A stretch of 64,000 nucleotides of DNA from Harenicola maris (GCA_018524345.1 JADQAZ010000001.1:1-64000); one strand, 5' to 3'; counted from the first letter of the stretch, positions 27,419 through 37,103 are shown. The notes: generated by a model from the letters alone, not told the origin. Numbers and translations: made by a program.

Positions 27419-27913
27419 TTAGCCGGTTTTAAGATCGGCAGGCGTGACAAAGGCCCGGGCGGTTCCGCTACGGGCCTTTATGCTGTCCCAGCCCGCGGCA
27501 TCGAAGTCCACGACGGCAAGGCTCGCAGTGGGGAAGTCAAAGAAGCGCGGATGTTTGGGAGGCTCAGCGATCAGTTGATCTGCAAGGGCCGCCATGCCGG
27601 GGTTATGGCCGATCAGCATGACGGTCTCGGCGCTTTCGCGGCCGAGGTGCTTTTGCATGGCTTCGGGGTGGGCGTGATAGAAGGACGGCACGAATTTGAT
27701 ATCGGAGGTCAGGCCGAGGCCCTCCCAAGTTTCGACGGTGCGTTTGGCGGTTGAGCAGAGCACCCTTTGGGGGGCTATGTTTTCTGCGCGCAGCCAGTCC
27801 CCGATCGCCTTTGCGCCCGCGCGGCCTCTCGCGTTCAGGGGGCGGTCATGGTCATCAAGGGTGAAGTCATCCCAGCTGGATTTGGCATGGCGCAGAAGCA
27901 AAAGTGTTTTCAT
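27419..27913 (-). CDS. sixA: SixA-type phosphohistidine phosphatase
   Basis: This 164-aa histidine phosphatase has the catalytic LLRHAKSSWDD (phosphate-accepting His9), STAKRTVETW and LIGHNPGMAALAD (second His). SixA removes phosphate from phosphohistidine on phosphotransfer proteins. The substrate here is not known; the family has broad members. The ATG at 27913 overlaps the stop of the ferredoxin-like gene, and that gene in turn overlaps argB, so argB, ferredoxin-like and sixA form one coupled minus-strand operon. Confidence 0.88.
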   Translation of the reverse strand: MKTLLLLRHAKSSWDDFTLDDHDRPLNARGRAGAKAIGDWLRAENIAPQRVLCSTAKRTVETWEGLGLTSDIKFVPSFYHAHPEAMQKHLGRESAETVMLIGHNPGMAALADQLIAEPPKHPRFFDFPTASLAVVDFDAAGWDSIKARSGTARAFVTPADLKTG

Positions 27914-28539
27914 TTTCGTCCCAGAAATGAGGCCATGTGAAAGCCGGATTGTTCCGGCACCCTTTCATAGCTTTGGCTGACAGGGCAAGCGCGACGTGCG
28001 AGGCAGCCGTGCGTCAGGCATTCGGCGCCTTGTGGGGTGGCGATATGGGAGCGGCAGGCGGCTACGTCGTATCCGCTGGGGGAGAGGGCATCGACGGGGC
28101 AGGTGGTGCGGCAAGGCTCTGCGCAGCCTTCGCATGGTTTGGTGGAGGCCTTGGGCAGCGGGAGGTGCCCCTCAAACCGGAGCGCGCCGCGGTAGGAGAC
28201 CATCAGGCCCGATTGGTCATGGACCAGCATGCCGACGGGTGAGGACCAGGCGCGACCTGAGGCCGTTGCCCATGACAGGAACGGCTGATAGGGCGGGCCA
28301 CCGAAGGGAAAGAGGGGGGCGGCATTCAGACGCTCGGCCAGGCCGGTGATGACCCGTTTGGACCAGCGGTCCAGAGGGTCAGGGTTGCCGTCCATATATT
28401 CGGGGCTGTGTGAAAAATGCGCCCAAAAGCCCGGCTCATGCGGGCCGAGCAGGATTAGGGTGTCCTTGTCCTCGTGCAATGCGCCAAAGACCTCCAGCTG
28501 CGCCGCTGCGGCGGCTTTGGAGGCCTGCGCGAGGGTCAT
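27910..28539 (-). CDS. ferredoxin-like protein with two cysteine clusters
   Basis: This 209-aa protein has a first cysteine set [13 protein letters not shown] (CX2CX3CX3CP) at about residues 136-148 and a second group, AACRSHIA then [15 protein letters not shown], fit for two 4Fe-4S clusters. The N-terminal 120 residues have no known motif but contain [15 protein letters not shown] and [13 protein letters not shown], resembling the region before the ferredoxin domain in QueG-like proteins; the cobalamin domain is missing. The role is unknown. It overlaps both argB and sixA by 4 nt, so it is made with them. Confidence 0.72.
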   Translation of the reverse strand: MTLAQASKAAAAAQLEVFGALHEDKDTLILLGPHEPGFWAHFSHSPEYMDGNPDPLDRWSKRVITGLAERLNAAPLFPFGGPPYQPFLSWATASGRAWSSPVGMLVHDQSGLMVSYRGALRFEGHLPLPKASTKPCEGCAEPCRTTCPVDALSPSGYDVAACRSHIATPQGAECLTHGCLARRACPVSQSYERVPEQSGFHMASFLGRK

Positions 28540-29399
28540 GGCCGAATGATGGAGCCTGCGCCGTGGTCGGTGAAGAGCTCCAGCAAGCAGGCGTTCGGAG
28601 CGCGGCCATCAAGGATGACTGCCGCACGCACGCCTCCGTGGATGGCACCAAGGGCGGTTTCGGTTTTGGGAATCATGCCGCCCGCGATAACGCCCTCGGC
28701 CCGTAGCTTCGCGATGTGATCGGCGGTGAGTTCGGTGACGACCTGGCCACTGGCGTCGCGCACCCCGTCCACATCCGTCAGAAGGAGCAGGCGATCGGCC
28801 TTGAGCGCTGCGGCGATGGCGCCTGCGGCTGTGTCACCGTTCACATTAAAAGTCTCTCCGTTGCGGCCCGCCCCGATGGGCGCGACGACGGGGATGATGT
28901 CGCTGCTGTGGAGTTGATGGATGAGGTTCGGGTTTACCTCCGTCGGTTCTCCCACAAAGCCGAGCTCAGGGTGCGAGGGATCGCAGATCATCAGATTTGC
29001 GTCCTTGCCCGATAGTCCGACGGCCTGCCCGCCTTGCTCGTTGATGGCCTGAACGATCCATTTGTTCACCCGGCCCGAGAGGACCATTTCCACCACTTCG
29101 ACGGTTTTCGCATCTGTGACGCGCTTGCCGTCAACAAAGGTGGATTCCACCCCGAGCCGGTCCAGCATGGCGTTGATCATTGGCCCGCCGCCGTGAACGA
29201 TCACGGGGCGCACTCCGACCTGGCTCATCAAAACGACGTCGCGGGCGAAATCTGCCATGGCTTCGTCGCTGGACATGGCATGGCCGCCCAGTTTGATCAC
29301 AACAATGGCCCCATCGTAGCGCTGCAAATAGGGCAGGGCCTTCGACAGGGTGCGGGCGGTAGCGAACCAATCGCTGTTCATGGCAGTTTGCTTTTTCAT
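28536..29399 (-). CDS. argB: acetylglutamate kinase
   Basis: ArgB phosphorylates N-acetylglutamate, the second step of arginine synthesis. The 287-aa protein has [15 protein letters not shown], the GGG loop [19 protein letters not shown], and the nucleotide-site motifs [15 protein letters not shown] and [11 protein letters not shown]. Start ATG 29399 has an AGGAA site; ATG 29381 (MNSDWF) is an alternative. The downstream ferredoxin-like gene overlaps the stop. Confidence 0.96.
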   Translation of the reverse strand: MKKQTAMNSDWFATARTLSKALPYLQRYDGAIVVIKLGGHAMSSDEAMADFARDVVLMSQVGVRPVIVHGGGPMINAMLDRLGVESTFVDGKRVTDAKTVEVVEMVLSGRVNKWIVQAINEQGGQAVGLSGKDANLMICDPSHPELGFVGEPTEVNPNLIHQLHSSDIIPVVAPIGAGRNGETFNVNGDTAAGAIAAALKADRLLLLTDVDGVRDASGQVVTELTADHIAKLRAEGVIAGGMIPKTETALGAIHGGVRAAVILDGRAPNACLLELFTDHGAGSIIRP

Positions 29400-29502
29400 A
29401 TCAATTCCTCGGGCCTCGGTGTTACGCTCAAATGCGCTGTTATGCCAAGGGTGGATTGCGTTTTTCCCGGGGTGTAATAATCTGATAAAAAGAGTCGGAA
29501 AA

Positions 29503-30246
29503 TTGAATTCATCAGAAGATCGCCAAAAGACCATTGTCCTGACCGGGGCAAGCCGGGGAATCGGTCATGCGACCGTGAAACGGTTCTCTGCTGCCGGTTG
29601 GCGGGTGCTGACCTGTTCGCGTCAGCCATTTGACGACCGTTGCCCATGGCCGGGCGGGGAGGATAACCATATTCAGGTGGACCTGTCTGACCCGAACAAC
29701 ACGATCGAGGCCATTGAGGTGATCAAGGAAAAGCTTGATGGGCATCTGGACGCTTTGGTGAACAACGCAGGGATTTCGCCGAAAGGGGAGGGGGGCAGCA
29801 GGCTCAACACCCTGAACACGGACCTGCAGACATGGGGCAAGGTCTTCCATGTAAACTTCTTTGCCCCGGTGGTTCTGGCCCGTGGTTTGCAGGCGGAATT
29901 GCAGGCCGCCGAGGGGGCGATTGTGAATGTCACCTCCATCGCGGGCAGCCGGGTGCACCCGTTCGCAGGCGCGGCCTACGCCACATCGAAGGCGGCGCTC
30001 GCGGCCCTTACGCGGGAGATGGCAGCGGATTTCGGCCCCTATGGGGTGCGGGTCAATTCCATCGCGCCGGGGGAGATCGAAACCTCGATCCTAAGCCCCG
30101 GCACCGAGGCGATTGTAGACACCTTGCCGTTGCGCCGGTTGGGGCAGCCGATGGAAGTGGCCGAGGTGATCTTTTTCCTATGCACGGGGGCCTCGTCCTA
30201 CGTCACGGGGACGGAGATCGAGGTGAACGCTGGACAGCACGTTTAA
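29503..30246 (+). CDS. short-chain dehydrogenase/reductase
   Basis: This is a classical SDR of about 247 aa: the NAD(P) motif [10 protein letters not shown] near the N-terminus, NNAGISPKG, the catalytic Ser in [14 protein letters not shown], and the YATSK pair of catalytic Tyr and Lys. The C-terminus has the usual [16 protein letters not shown]. No ATG lies near the start; TTG 29503 (LNSSEDRQK) gives the best length, so the start is uncertain. It is divergent from argB and convergent with engB. The substrate cannot be read from sequence. Confidence 0.85.
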   Translation: MNSSEDRQKTIVLTGASRGIGHATVKRFSAAGWRVLTCSRQPFDDRCPWPGGEDNHIQVDLSDPNNTIEAIEVIKEKLDGHLDALVNNAGISPKGEGGSRLNTLNTDLQTWGKVFHVNFFAPVVLARGLQAELQAAEGAIVNVTSIAGSRVHPFAGAAYATSKAALAALTREMAADFGPYGVRVNSIAPGEIETSILSPGTEAIVDTLPLRRLGQPMEVAEVIFFLCTGASSYVTGTEIEVNAGQHV

Positions 30247-30255
30247 GGCGCCAGC

Positions 30256-30906
30256 CTACAGCCCGTGAATAATGGAGCGTAGGATAGGGATGCCTTCCCC
30301 CTTTTCCGAGGAGGTCACGACAATCTCGGGGAAGGAGGCCGGATGCTTGGCCAGATTCGTGCGGACCTGATCCAAAATCGCCTGACGCTCATGGTCTTTG
30401 ATCTTGTCGGCCTTGGTCAAAACGGCCTGAAAGGTCACTGCGGATTTATTCAACATGGTCATGATTTCGGTGTCCACGGATTTCACGCCGTGGCGCGCAT
30501 CGATCAGGACAAAGACGCGGCGCAGAGAGGGCCTGCCAGAGAGGTAGGCCTTAAGCAGCCGTTGCCATTTTTCCACGACAGGCACCGGCGCCTTGGCATA
30601 GCCATAGCCGGGCAGGTCGACGAGGTAACGTTCCTCGCCCAAGGTGAAGTAGTTGATTTCCTGCGTCCGGCCCGGCGTGTTTGACGCGCGCGCAAGGCCC
30701 TTGCGCCCTGTCAGGGCGTTGATCAGGCTGGACTTCCCGACGTTAGAACGGCCCGCAAAGCACACCTCGGACCGATCGGCCGGGGGCAGACCATCCATTG
30801 CGACGACGCCTTTGAGAAAGTCGATCTCGCCAGCGAAAAGCTTGCGTCCGGCTTCGAGGGCCTCTGCGTCAGGTTCTTCCGCGATAGGAAATTGAAGGGG
30901 AATCAT
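30256..30906 (-). CDS. engB: ribosome biogenesis GTPase EngB (YsxC/YihA)
   Basis: The 216-aa GTPase takes part in 50S maturation. G1 GRSNVGKSS, the G2 Thr in NTPGRTQEINYF, G3 DLPGYGYA and G4 TKADK are present. It starts inside the MOSC gene stop (4-nt overlap), which overlaps yidC by one base, so yidC, MOSC and engB read as one transcript. It ends in TAG. Confidence 0.96.
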   Translation of the reverse strand: MIPLQFPIAEEPDAEALEAGRKLFAGEIDFLKGVVAMDGLPPADRSEVCFAGRSNVGKSSLINALTGRKGLARASNTPGRTQEINYFTLGEERYLVDLPGYGYAKAPVPVVEKWQRLLKAYLSGRPSLRRVFVLIDARHGVKSVDTEIMTMLNKSAVTFQAVLTKADKIKDHERQAILDQVRTNLAKHPASFPEIVVTSSEKGEGIPILRSIIHGL

Positions 30907-31652
30907 AGGAGGGTCACCGTGTCACCTTTGGAAACTGTGCCGCCTTGGACGACTTCGGCGGCAACGGAGAACTGGGTGTGATCCCAACCCTCTCGCAGCG
31001 TTCCCAAGGTGTCGGCGTCACGCTCTCCGGTTTCGGGGTTGGCCGTTGTCGCTGCGCAGCGGCCGATGCGTTCAACGATCTTGAGGCGCGCTTCGCCCAG
31101 AGTGACCTCTGCGCCGACCCAATCGAACTCTTCCCAAGCGGGAAGGCCGTCCAGCCAGATATTCGCGCGCCAACGGTGCATGGACAAACGGCGGCCCAGC
31201 TTCTGTTCCACCGCACGATGCGAGGCGATATTCGCAATCGAGATAGAGGGGAAGGGGTTGTCCGTCAGGCCGCGTCCCGGAACCGAAATGATTCGCGCAG
31301 GCTGGGCGCGGCCTTCGGGCATCAAGGGGGCGACCCACTTCAGGAAGGCCTCTTGCCCTTCTTCAGTGCCGGGCCGAAAGGCCAGATCGGGCCGCTCGGG
31401 GTGGGCCAAGTGTAGGGTTTCGGTGGTTTCCTCGAGGCGCGAGGTGATTGCCATCAGCTGCGGCGCCTTCGCCCCGCGGGTGAAGTTGTTGCAATGCACC
31501 CATTCGCTGCCATCAGCAGAGCTGGCCTCATGGGCGACGGCCCATGTCCTGTCCCATGGCAGGCACTTGCCCGGCTCAAGCCGAACCTCGGTCATCTCCT
31601 CTCGGCCATGGGCCTTGAGGGGATGACGCCAAATCTCGGCTACGGCCCCCAT
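30903..31652 (-). CDS. MOSC domain protein
   Basis: The 249-aa protein has an N-terminal MOSC beta-barrel (EIWRHPLKAHGREEM) and a C-terminal MOSC domain with RIGRCAATTANPETGERDADTL, including the conserved Cys used by mARC-type molybdenum enzymes. MOSC proteins carry or transfer sulfur or the molybdenum cofactor; the substrate is unknown. It lies between yidC and engB with overlaps on both sides. Confidence 0.88.
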   Translation of the reverse strand: MGAVAEIWRHPLKAHGREEMTEVRLEPGKCLPWDRTWAVAHEASSADGSEWVHCNNFTRGAKAPQLMAITSRLEETTETLHLAHPERPDLAFRPGTEEGQEAFLKWVAPLMPEGRAQPARIISVPGRGLTDNPFPSISIANIASHRAVEQKLGRRLSMHRWRANIWLDGLPAWEEFDWVGAEVTLGEARLKIVERIGRCAATTANPETGERDADTLGTLREGWDHTQFSVAAEVVQGGTVSKGDTVTLL

Positions 31653-33496
31653 TACTTGCCGCTTTCTTTGGGCTTGCGGGACAGGCTCGACCGGATGTTG
31701 CCGAAGACATCGGGCTTATAGCCTTGGCTGCGCATGATCAGATACTGCTGTGTAAAGGTGATCGTGTTGTTGGCGATCCAGTAGATCACCAAGCCGCTGG
31801 CGAAACCGCCCAGCATGAACATGAAGACCCATGGCATCCAGGCAAAGATCATCGCCTGTGTCGCATCGGATGGCGCCGGGTTCAGCTTTTGCTGCAGCCA
31901 CATGGAGATACCCAGCAACAGGGGCAGAATGCCGATGAAGACGAGGGCCATGATGGAACCGGGCTCTGGCGAGGCATTGGGCAGCAGGCCAAAGAAGTTC
32001 AGCAAAGTGGTAGGGTCCGGTGCAGAGAGATCCTGAAACGGGCCGAACCAAGGGGCGTGACGCAGTTCGATTGTGACAAAAATCACTTTATAAAGGCTAA
32101 AGAAAATCGGGATCTGCAGGAGGATTGGCATACAGCCCGCCGCCGGATTTACTTTTTCCTTTTTATACAGCGCCATCATCTCTTGCTGCATCTTCTGGCG
32201 GTCATCGCCGGTGCGTTCCTTAAGCTTCTCCATCTCCGGCTGCAGTTCCTTCATTTTCGCCATGGAGACGTAGGACTTGTAAGCAAGCGGGAAGAGGAGG
32301 GCCTTGATGGCAAGGGTCAGGGCGATAATGGCCCACCCCATGTTGCCGATAAGGTTGTTCAGGAAGTGCAGCATCGCAAAGATCGGTTTGGTCAAGAAGT
32401 AGAACCAGCCCCAGTCAATACTGTCGAGGAAGCCTTCGATCCCGCCTTCGTTCTGATAGGCGCGGATAACCTCCCATTCCTTCGCGCCGGCGAAGAATTG
32501 CGATGTCGTGGTGACGGTCGCGCCGGGGGCAATGGCCTGTGTCGGCAAGACTGTGCGCGCGGTGTAGATGTCGGAGCGGGTTTGGTAGCTGTAAGCTTGC
32601 TCGGCCGGTTGTGCCGGATCGGGGATCAAGGTCGCCATCCAGTATTTGTCGGTAAAGCCGATCCAACCGCCTGCGGCGGCCTGGGTGACTTCACCGGGCG
32701 CGCCAAGAGCGGGGTTCACGTCCAGATCCGCGATTGTGTCATAGTCTTCCTCGATCAACTTGCCATCGTTCATGCCGATAAGGCCTTCGTGAACGATGAA
32801 GAAGTTCTCCAACTCGGGGAGGCCATGGCGGGCCACAACGCCGTATGGTGCGGCGCGGCGTTCCGTCTCTGTCGGGTTCTCGACGCTTTGCGCGACGGTG
32901 AACAGGTAGTTCTCATCGACGCTGATGGTGCGGCGGAAGATCAAGCCGCTTGGGCTGTCCCAACGCAGGGTAACTGGCGTCGATGCGGAGAGGGTCTCGC
33001 CGCTTTCGATGGACCAAGGGGTGTTGGTGCCAGGAACGTCATCGGCGGCAAGGCCGCTGCCGGGGGCCCAACCGAACAGGGCATAGAAGGCCTGCGGTGC
33101 GCCGACGGGCTTGAGAAGATCAACGATCCCGGAGTCGCCCTCGAGGGTTTGGTTGTAGTCTTTCAGCGCGAGATCATCGATCCGGCCCCCAATCATAGAG
33201 ATCGAACCGCTTAGCTTCGCTGTGTCAATCGTCAGGCGCGGAGCCTCGGCCACAGCGGCGCTGGTTGCGGAATCGCTATTCGTGGATGTCTCTACAGTGG
33301 CGTCGCCGTCGCTTGCGGCGCTTGGGACTGTCGCAATATCTACACCGGTTTGCCCGTCAACTGGGGCAGGAGCGGTTAGTGTTGTTGCGTTCGGGTCAGC
33401 TTCGGGGGTTTCCGGTGGAAAAATGAGGAACCACGCGAGGATCACGAGAAAACTAAGGGCCGTAGCAAGAATGAGGTTCTTGTTCTGATCGTCCAT
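31652..33496 (-). CDS. yidC: membrane protein insertase YidC
   Basis: YidC, 614 aa from ATG 33496, inserts proteins into the inner membrane. An N-terminal TM (NKNLILATALSFLVILAWFL) is followed by a large periplasmic domain (about 60-370) and five C-terminal TMs, with the conserved AGCMPILLQIPIFFSLYKV and the cytoplasmic loop ELQPEMEKLKERTGDDRQKMQ. A longer frame to 33562 is not needed. The last TM region is followed by the basic tail SLSRKPKESGK. It is the first gene of yidC-MOSC-engB. Confidence 0.97.
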   Translation of the reverse strand: MDDQNKNLILATALSFLVILAWFLIFPPETPEADPNATTLTAPAPVDGQTGVDIATVPSAASDGDATVETSTNSDSATSAAVAEAPRLTIDTAKLSGSISMIGGRIDDLALKDYNQTLEGDSGIVDLLKPVGAPQAFYALFGWAPGSGLAADDVPGTNTPWSIESGETLSASTPVTLRWDSPSGLIFRRTISVDENYLFTVAQSVENPTETERRAAPYGVVARHGLPELENFFIVHEGLIGMNDGKLIEEDYDTIADLDVNPALGAPGEVTQAAAGGWIGFTDKYWMATLIPDPAQPAEQAYSYQTRSDIYTARTVLPTQAIAPGATVTTTSQFFAGAKEWEVIRAYQNEGGIEGFLDSIDWGWFYFLTKPIFAMLHFLNNLIGNMGWAIIALTLAIKALLFPLAYKSYVSMAKMKELQPEMEKLKERTGDDRQKMQQEMMALYKKEKVNPAAGCMPILLQIPIFFSLYKVIFVTIELRHAPWFGPFQDLSAPDPTTLLNFFGLLPNASPEPGSIMALVFIGILPLLLGISMWLQQKLNPAPSDATQAMIFAWMPWVFMFMLGGFASGLVIYWIANNTITFTQQYLIMRSQGYKPDVFGNIRSSLSRKPKESGK

Positions 33497-33564
33497 CCGG
33501 TCTGCACCACTTATTGCTTGGAAGTTGCAGGCGGTTGAACCGCTCAGGGGGCAAAAGGTCAAGC

Positions 33565-33590
33565 AGAAACCCCCTAAAACGGGGGTTTCT
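33565..33590. terminator. symmetrical hairpin between the EAL gene and yidC
   Basis: AGAAACCCCC (33565-33574) pairs with GGGGGTTTCT (33581-33590) around TAAAAC. It lies after the EAL gene stop and before yidC, both on the minus strand. The T tract is short, so termination may be partial. Confidence 0.6.
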
Positions 33591-33628
33591 GTGTTGTATC
33601 AGGAGGACTTCGGCCGGGGCCGGTCGAA

Positions 33629-35176
33629 TTACACGATGCGAACCGTGGGCGCCTCGGTCTCAACGCGCTGTTTTCCCCAAACTGTCATCTCGTCAAATGG
33701 GATCGGGCGCGAAATTCCAAAGCCCTGCAGATGGTGGCAGCCAAGGCTCGCAAGCATCTCTTGTTGTTGAAGATTTTCGACACCTTCGGCCAGAGCGTCG
33801 AGGTCCAGCTGTTTTGCCATGAGCAGGATGGCAGAGATCACTTTGTATTGCTCGGTGTCCTCATGCATCTGCATCACAAAGGATCGGTCGATTTTAAGGC
33901 GGTTCACGGCGAAACGGCGAATATTTGCGATACTTGCATGGCCCGTGCCAAAATCATCAAGGTCGATGTTACAGCCCAGCTTGGCCAGCTCTGCGATGTT
34001 GCGAGAGATCGTGTCATCCTCGGTCTCCGCTACGACTGTTTCGAGGATTTCGATGGTCAAACGCTGTGGCTTAAGTTCGAATTTGTCGAGTTCCCACTGG
34101 ATACGGTCCACCAATTTGGGATTGCGGAGCTCTGTGCTGGAAAAGTTGACGCCAATCGTCGGGACAATCAAGCCCTCCTTGTCCCACTTGCGCATGGCGG
34201 CCAGTGAGCGCGAGAGCATAACCTCGCCGAGGCGTTCCATCAAACCGGCGGCTTCCATGGAAGGCAGGAATTTTCCCGGCAGGAGGACGCCGGATTTCGG
34301 ATGCTCCCATCGCGCGAGGGCTTCTACGCCGGTAAGCCTTCCTGTCTCCGCATCAATCTGTGGTTGGAACCAGGGCTGGAATTGCCCCTCGTCAAAGCCG
34401 TTTACAATGTCATCGACCAGTTCATTTCGGCTCGTAATCATGTCGCGCATATCACTGGAGTAGGCTCGAATAGCGGCGCTGCCCTGACGGCGGGCCTCCT
34501 CCGCTGCCACCTGTGCTGCCTCCAGCAAGGCCTCGCCCCCTGGCATCGGGGCGCGCGAACCAAGGCAAAAGCCGACCGAAACAGTGATCCGCAACGTGGT
34601 TGCTTCGATACTATAGGGCTCGCTCAGTTCCTTTTGGATACGCTCGCAAAGCTGCAGGGCCGTTTCCAGATTGATGCGACGTGTGGGGGCGATGCCGATG
34701 GCAAAGCGGGGGCCTTCCAGCCGGGCGCAAATGTCATCGACACGGGCGATCCCCGTAAGACGGTTCGCAATCTTCGGGAGGAGTTCATCGGCGGTGGAAC
34801 GCCCCATAAGTTCCTCAACCTCATAGAAATCGTCGATTTCGACAACAAAGGCGGTCGGCAAATGTTCGTCCTTGCCCCTCATGTGCTCCTCCAGAAAATA
34901 GAGGTAAGTGTCGCGGAGGGGCAGGCCCGTCAAACCGTCCACAGTGGTGGGCTTTCCGTTGCGTAGAAAGGCGCCTGAGGTCAGCACAAGAACCGGCAGG
35001 GCAACGGCCAGCATCAGCGTCAAGCCCATGCCGCCCAGCCAATACCACCCAAGAATGAACGCCGGCACGAAGGCCAAAAGCTCAAACCGCCAGAGCTTTC
35101 CGCCCTCTGGCGTGATCAAGGCAGTGCAGGTGTTCCAAAACTTTTGCATGGCAAGGGGGCCCCTAGTTTGCATCAT
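33629..35176 (-). CDS. membrane-bound EAL phosphodiesterase with degenerate GGDEF
   Basis: The 515-aa protein has two N-terminal TM helices (about 30-70), a GGDEF-like domain (about 78-240) in which the signature reads LEGPRF instead of GGDEF, and an EAL domain (about 255-505). The EAL domain keeps EALARWEHP, the NFSS Asn, the Glu in TIEILE, DDFGTG, the catalytic Lys in VNRLKIDRSFV and the Glu in LAEGVEN. It should hydrolyse c-di-GMP but not make it; the dead GGDEF may bind GTP as a sensor. ATG 35149 is an alternative start. It lies between ttcA and yidC. Confidence 0.9.
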   Translation of the reverse strand: MMQTRGPLAMQKFWNTCTALITPEGGKLWRFELLAFVPAFILGWYWLGGMGLTLMLAVALPVLVLTSGAFLRNGKPTTVDGLTGLPLRDTYLYFLEEHMRGKDEHLPTAFVVEIDDFYEVEELMGRSTADELLPKIANRLTGIARVDDICARLEGPRFAIGIAPTRRINLETALQLCERIQKELSEPYSIEATTLRITVSVGFCLGSRAPMPGGEALLEAAQVAAEEARRQGSAAIRAYSSDMRDMITSRNELVDDIVNGFDEGQFQPWFQPQIDAETGRLTGVEALARWEHPKSGVLLPGKFLPSMEAAGLMERLGEVMLSRSLAAMRKWDKEGLIVPTIGVNFSSTELRNPKLVDRIQWELDKFELKPQRLTIEILETVVAETEDDTISRNIAELAKLGCNIDLDDFGTGHASIANIRRFAVNRLKIDRSFVMQMHEDTEQYKVISAILLMAKQLDLDALAEGVENLQQQEMLASLGCHHLQGFGISRPIPFDEMTVWGKQRVETEAPTVRIV

Positions 35177-35218
35177 CAAATCTAGGGGAAGGGCTAAAGG
35201 AACTATCTGAGTGGAATC

Positions 35219-36079
35219 TTAACCGCCGGAGAGGTTTTCTTTCGAATTTTCACTATCTGTTCGCATCAGCCCTGCAAAGTCGAACAGCTTGGGGTCGAGC
35301 AGATGTGAGGGGCGGGCATTCATCAGGGCGCGGAACATGACCTGTCTACGGCCCGGGCTGTTGGCCTCCCAACCGTCCAGAATTTGTTTCACCTGTTGCC
35401 GTTGCAGCCCGTCTTGGGACCCGCAGAGGTCACAGGGAATGATCGGATAATTCATGGCCCGTGCGAATTTTTCGCAATCGGCCTCTGCCACATGGGCAAG
35501 AGGGCGATAGAGGAATAAATCCCCCTCTTCATTGACCAATTTCGGGGGCATGGTGGCCAAACGGCCGCCATGGAACAGGTTCATAAAGAAGGTTTCGAGG
35601 ATGTCATCGCGATGATGGCCCAGAACAACGGCGCTGCAGCCTTCCTCGCGGGCAATGCGATAGAGGTTGCCGCGGCGCAGGCGCGAGCAGAGGGCGCAAA
35701 ATGTCCGCCCCTCGGGAACCTTGTCCATAACGATGGAATAGGTGTCCTGATATTCGATTCGGTGGGGGACGCCTTTGGCCTTCAGAAACTCGGGAAGGAC
35801 CGTCGCGGGGAAGCCGGGCTGCCCCTGATCGAGGTTGCAAGCCAGGATATCCACCGGCAGAAGCCCGCGCCACTGAAGCTCATAGAGAGCCGCAAGAAGG
35901 GTATAACTGTCCTTGCCGCCCGACAGGCAGACAAGCCACCGAGCGCCGCGTTCGATCATGCCGTATTGCTCAATCGCCTCGCGGGTATAGCGAACGATGC
36001 GTTTGCGCAGCTTTTTGAACTCCGTCGTCGAGGGAGCGCCAGCAAAGAGAGGGTGAATATCGTCGTTATCGTCAAGCAT
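35219..36079 (-). CDS. ttcA: tRNA 2-thiocytidine synthetase TtcA
   Basis: TtcA, 286 aa, thiolates C32 of certain tRNAs. The PP-loop SGGKDS (residues 53-58), the first cysteine pair [11 protein letters not shown] and the second PCDLCGSQ are all present; these cysteines hold an Fe-S cluster in TtcA. The start is ATG 36079. It lies on the minus strand 39 nt after yidD, probably in the rpmH-rnpA-yidD transcript. Confidence 0.95.
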   Translation of the reverse strand: MLDDNDDIHPLFAGAPSTTEFKKLRKRIVRYTREAIEQYGMIERGARWLVCLSGGKDSYTLLAALYELQWRGLLPVDILACNLDQGQPGFPATVLPEFLKAKGVPHRIEYQDTYSIVMDKVPEGRTFCALCSRLRRGNLYRIAREEGCSAVVLGHHRDDILETFFMNLFHGGRLATMPPKLVNEEGDLFLYRPLAHVAEADCEKFARAMNYPIIPCDLCGSQDGLQRQQVKQILDGWEANSPGRRQVMFRALMNARPSHLLDPKLFDFAGLMRTDSENSKENLSGG

Positions 36080-36118
36080 AGCGCGGGTATGCCAGAGCGC
36101 GGGGGCGCTGCCTAGGGG

Positions 36119-36340
36119 TTAGTCCGGCACATTGTCGATGCCGCTTTTGCCCCATGGATGACAGCGGCCGATGCGGCGCAGGGTTAACCAGCCGCCCTTG
36201 ATCGCACCGTGCTTTTCCAATGCCTCAAGGGCATAGGCGCTGCAGGTCGGGTGATAGCGGCAGTTAAAGCCAACCCATGGGCTGAACACCAAGCGATAGG
36301 CCCGAACCGGGAGGGAAAATACATAGGCAAGCGGCGTCAT
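36119..36340 (-). CDS. yidD: membrane protein insertion efficiency factor YidD
   Basis: YidD, 73 aa, is a small amphipathic protein with the typical [20 protein letters not shown] and RIGRCHPWG signatures. It assists YidC-dependent insertion. Its ATG overlaps the rnpA stop by 4 nt, the classic rnpA-yidD coupling. Confidence 0.96.
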   Translation of the reverse strand: MTPLAYVFSLPVRAYRLVFSPWVGFNCRYHPTCSAYALEALEKHGAIKGGWLTLRRIGRCHPWGKSGIDNVPD

Positions 36341-36636
36341 GGATGCAGGGTTGATAAGGCGCGGCGCAGGTCCGCCTGCATCTCGGCAAAATCGCGGGTC
36401 GCGGTGGCGCTGGCGCGGCCGATTAGGACGTAGTCGTATCCCGGTTGGCCGAGCTCCGGCAAAATGCCATCGGCCAATTCGCGCAGCCTACGTTTGGCGC
36501 GGTTGCGGGCCACAGCGTTGCCGACTTTTTTGGAACAGGTAAAGCCCACACGGAGGGGCTCTCCTGCGGGCTCTGTCTTGCGGGCTTGAAGGGTGAATCC
36601 CGGTGTGCTCACACGGCGCGCGCGCGCCGCGGCCAA
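36337..36636 (-). CDS. rnpA: ribonuclease P protein component (start uncertain)
   Basis: RnpA assists the RNase P RNA in 5' tRNA processing. The signature [15 protein letters not shown] and [10 protein letters not shown]-like core are intact. The first usual start codon in frame, TTG 36636, gives 99 aa but drops residues that look conserved: the frame upstream reads LRKRADF then LAAARARRV, as in other RnpA. Back to the previous in-frame stop inside rpmH there is no ATG, GTG or TTG; CTG 36657 or ATA 36672 would be non-standard starts. The stop overlaps yidD. Confidence 0.88.
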   Translation of the reverse strand: MAAARARRVSTPGFTLQARKTEPAGEPLRVGFTCSKKVGNAVARNRAKRRLRELADGILPELGQPGYDYVLIGRASATATRDFAEMQADLRRALSTLHP

Positions 36637-36668
36637 AAAGTCCGCCCGCTTGCGCAGGCGGGCAGGCC

Positions 36669-36803
36669 TTATGCGCTCAGGGATTTCCGACCACGTGCAC
36701 GACGTGCATTCAAAATTTTACGGCCAGCTTTTGTCGCCATACGGGCGCGGAAACCGTGGCGACGCTTACGAACGAGGTTCGAGGGCTGATATGTGCGCTT
36801 CAT
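36669..36803 (-). CDS. rpmH: 50S ribosomal protein L34
   Basis: L34 is a 44-aa basic protein, too short for many gene callers. On the minus strand ATG 36803 opens [22 protein letters not shown], written here in part, and the frame ends GRKSLSA with TAA at 36669. A GAAGAGAAACGCC leader gives the ribosome site. It is the first gene of the rpmH-rnpA-yidD cluster. Confidence 0.97.
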
Positions 36804-36883
36804 GGCGTTTCTCTTCTTCTTTGCTTGCGGCCCAAATCACGCGGAGGCGCAGATTCGAAGGCAAAATCTGTGTTGAAGCCCGG

Positions 36884-36912
36884 TCTTTAGTGGCCCTGTC
36901 ACACCAAGTCAA
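36884..36912 (-). promoter_or_regulatory. candidate promoter for rpmH
   Basis: On the minus strand TTGACT (36912-36907) and TAAAGA (36889-36884) are 17 nt apart, about 80 nt upstream of rpmH. The rest of the roughly 300-bp gap between rpmH and the plus-strand TVP38 gene shows no other gene. Confidence 0.5.
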
Positions 36913-37103
36913 TTCGGAAAGTGGCCAAATGCCTGCAACATTAGGCTGAGGGTGCTGCGCGAATTGTTACAAGAACACCGCGCAAATGCAACAAAGGGGC
37001 CTGCGCTCTTCACCAGATATCAACCCGCCGTGATCAGGGTATCCCCAATGGGGCGAGCCGTGCATCTATCCCGCAACGCACCTACACATTTGGGACCCTA
37101 GAG

